Assembly (NCBI GenBank): GCA_002331465.1
Contig: DCYM01000231.1
Span: forward strand, 1-21,376
Reading direction: 5' to 3'
Origin: Candidatus Neomicrothrix sp. UBA2110
GTDB lineage: Bacteria; Actinomycetota; Acidimicrobiia; Acidimicrobiales; Poriferisodalaceae
Length of the DNA stretch: 21,376 bases
The position numbers and the translations under genes were made by a program. The notes under the pieces are model-generated. The model worked only from the letters and a program-made list of their open reading frames with translations. It was not told the origin of the DNA and did not search any database. This document shows, piece by piece, positions 20,726 through 21,376 of the stretch. Position 1 is the first letter of the stretch; each line of letters starts with the position of its first letter.

Positions 20726-21376
20726 TCGTTGGACCATCCCACTTGGCCGGTACCTGCCATGACGTCTCCTATCACCCAGGCTTCATGCCCGTTTCGGGCA
20801 ACAATTTCAATGGTCTCATTTGCTTGGTCAGCTGGCACGACAAGGACCATGCCGATTCCTAGATTAAATACTTTTCTCATTTCGTCTTCCGAGACCGGTC
20901 CTTCAGTAGCAATCCGATCGAAGATCTCGGGTGTACGCCATTTGGTGGGGTCGACGCGTATTGCAACGTTGGTTTCAATTATTCGCGCGAGGTTTCCAGG
21001 GAGCCCTCCACCCGTTATGTGAGCTGCTGCGTGTACGTCTAATTCAGCAAACACTTCTAATACCGCAGGTGCGTAAATTACCGACGGTCGGAGCAGCTCT
21101 TCGCCGAGAGAAGTATTGGCGCCAGCCCAAGCTGGTTGATCGAGTGGGCGCCCATCTAAAAAAACTCTGCGAGCGAGGCTGTAGCCGTTGCATCGCAACC
21201 CAGGTGATGCAAGACCTACTAACACGTCATCTTCGCTGACAGAAGATTTAGAGGGGATGCGTGCTCGCTCCGCGACTCCGACAGCGAAGCCAGACAGGTC
21301 GAATTCATTTTCGCCCATACTGTCTGGATGCTCAGCTATTTCTCCGCCAGTAAGAGCACATCCAGCGTGGCGACAG
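20722..21376 (-). CDS. purM: Phosphoribosylformylglycinamidine cyclo-ligase (AIR synthetase), C-terminal part; gene continues past the window end
   Basis: Converts FGAM to AIR with ATP in purine synthesis. The frame stays open to base 21376 and encodes about 217 residues of a protein of about 340, so the N-terminal part is missing. Upstream of the first in-frame ATG (21316–21318) the frame reads CRHAGCALTGGEIAEHPDS, which is the conserved GCALxGGETAEMP region of PurM; the true start is outside. Further landmarks are DLSGFAVGVAERARI, VGLASPGLRCNGYSLAR, AHITGGGLPGNLAR and VFNLGIGMVLVV. The stop overlaps the pyrE start by four bases. Confidence 0.95.
   Translation of the reverse strand, partial: CRHAGCALTGGEIAEHPDSMGENEFDLSGFAVGVAERARIPSKSSVSEDDVLVGLASPGLRCNGYSLARRVFLDGRPLDQPAWAGANTSLGEELLRPSVIYAPAVLEVFAELDVHAAAHITGGGLPGNLARIIETNVAIRVDPTKWRTPEIFDRIATEGPVSEDEMRKVFNLGIGMVLVVPADQANETIEIVARNGHEAWVIGDVMAGTGQVGWSNE

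Noticed and set aside
1..21376. CRISPR array, insertion sequence, prophage or attachment-site duplication
   Set aside because: No regularly spaced repeats, transposase or integrase frames were seen, and the sequence after the tRNA genes shows no repeated tRNA 3' end.

Overview
The window looks like a chromosomal segment of an Actinomycetota bacterium, most likely an Acidimicrobiia-type lineage with roughly balanced base composition. Three things point there: a clpS–DUF2017 pair directly behind ctaA, a CtaF-type (actinobacterial subunit IV) signature in one oxidase gene, and an MprA/MprB-like two-component pair. The taxonomic placement is inference from gene content and protein character, not from a marker-gene search. 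No mobile element, CRISPR array or integration scar is visible.

Region 1 (1–9297, minus strand) is a respiratory operon read from ctaB towards serS: ctaB (heme O synthase), a 187-bp gap holding a doubtful small ORF, a subunit I paralogue, a subunit III-like gene, a CtaF-like membrane gene, ctaC fused to cytochrome c, ctaD, ctaE, ctaF, then the N-terminal two thirds of serS. Most junctions overlap or are short. ctaC-ctaD-ctaE-ctaF encode a normal caa3-type, proton-pumping A-family cytochrome c oxidase with every metal ligand present. The three genes upstream of ctaC are the surprise. The subunit I paralogue (6516–8192) keeps the fold and many A-family landmarks, but all six heme/CuB histidine positions, the cross-linked tyrosine, the D- and K-channel residues and the heme-propionate arginine pair are replaced. 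It is an intact, translationally coupled gene, so it looks like a retained pseudo-oxidase subunit with its own subunit III-like and subunit IV-like partners, not a decaying pseudogene.

Region 2 (9389–11235, plus strand) is divergent: ctaA (heme A synthase, completing the heme A pathway with ctaB), clpS, a DUF2017 gene and tRNA-Glu(UUC).

Region 3 (11270–16163) holds a sensor kinase/response regulator pair on the minus strand, a divergently transcribed PQQ-like beta-propeller lipoprotein, and an LLM-class flavin oxidoreductase.

Region 4 (16215–18541, plus strand) has cysteine-poor ribosomal protein genes rpmB and rpmG behind a promoter overlapped by a palindrome, a YcaQ-like DNA glycosylase with a QxD motif, a DUF983 zinc-ribbon membrane protein, and tRNA-Asp and tRNA-Phe separated by one base.

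Region 5 (18684–21376, minus strand) contains purM (C-terminal part), pyrE overlapping it, and an ACT-domain malic enzyme, convergent with the tRNAs.
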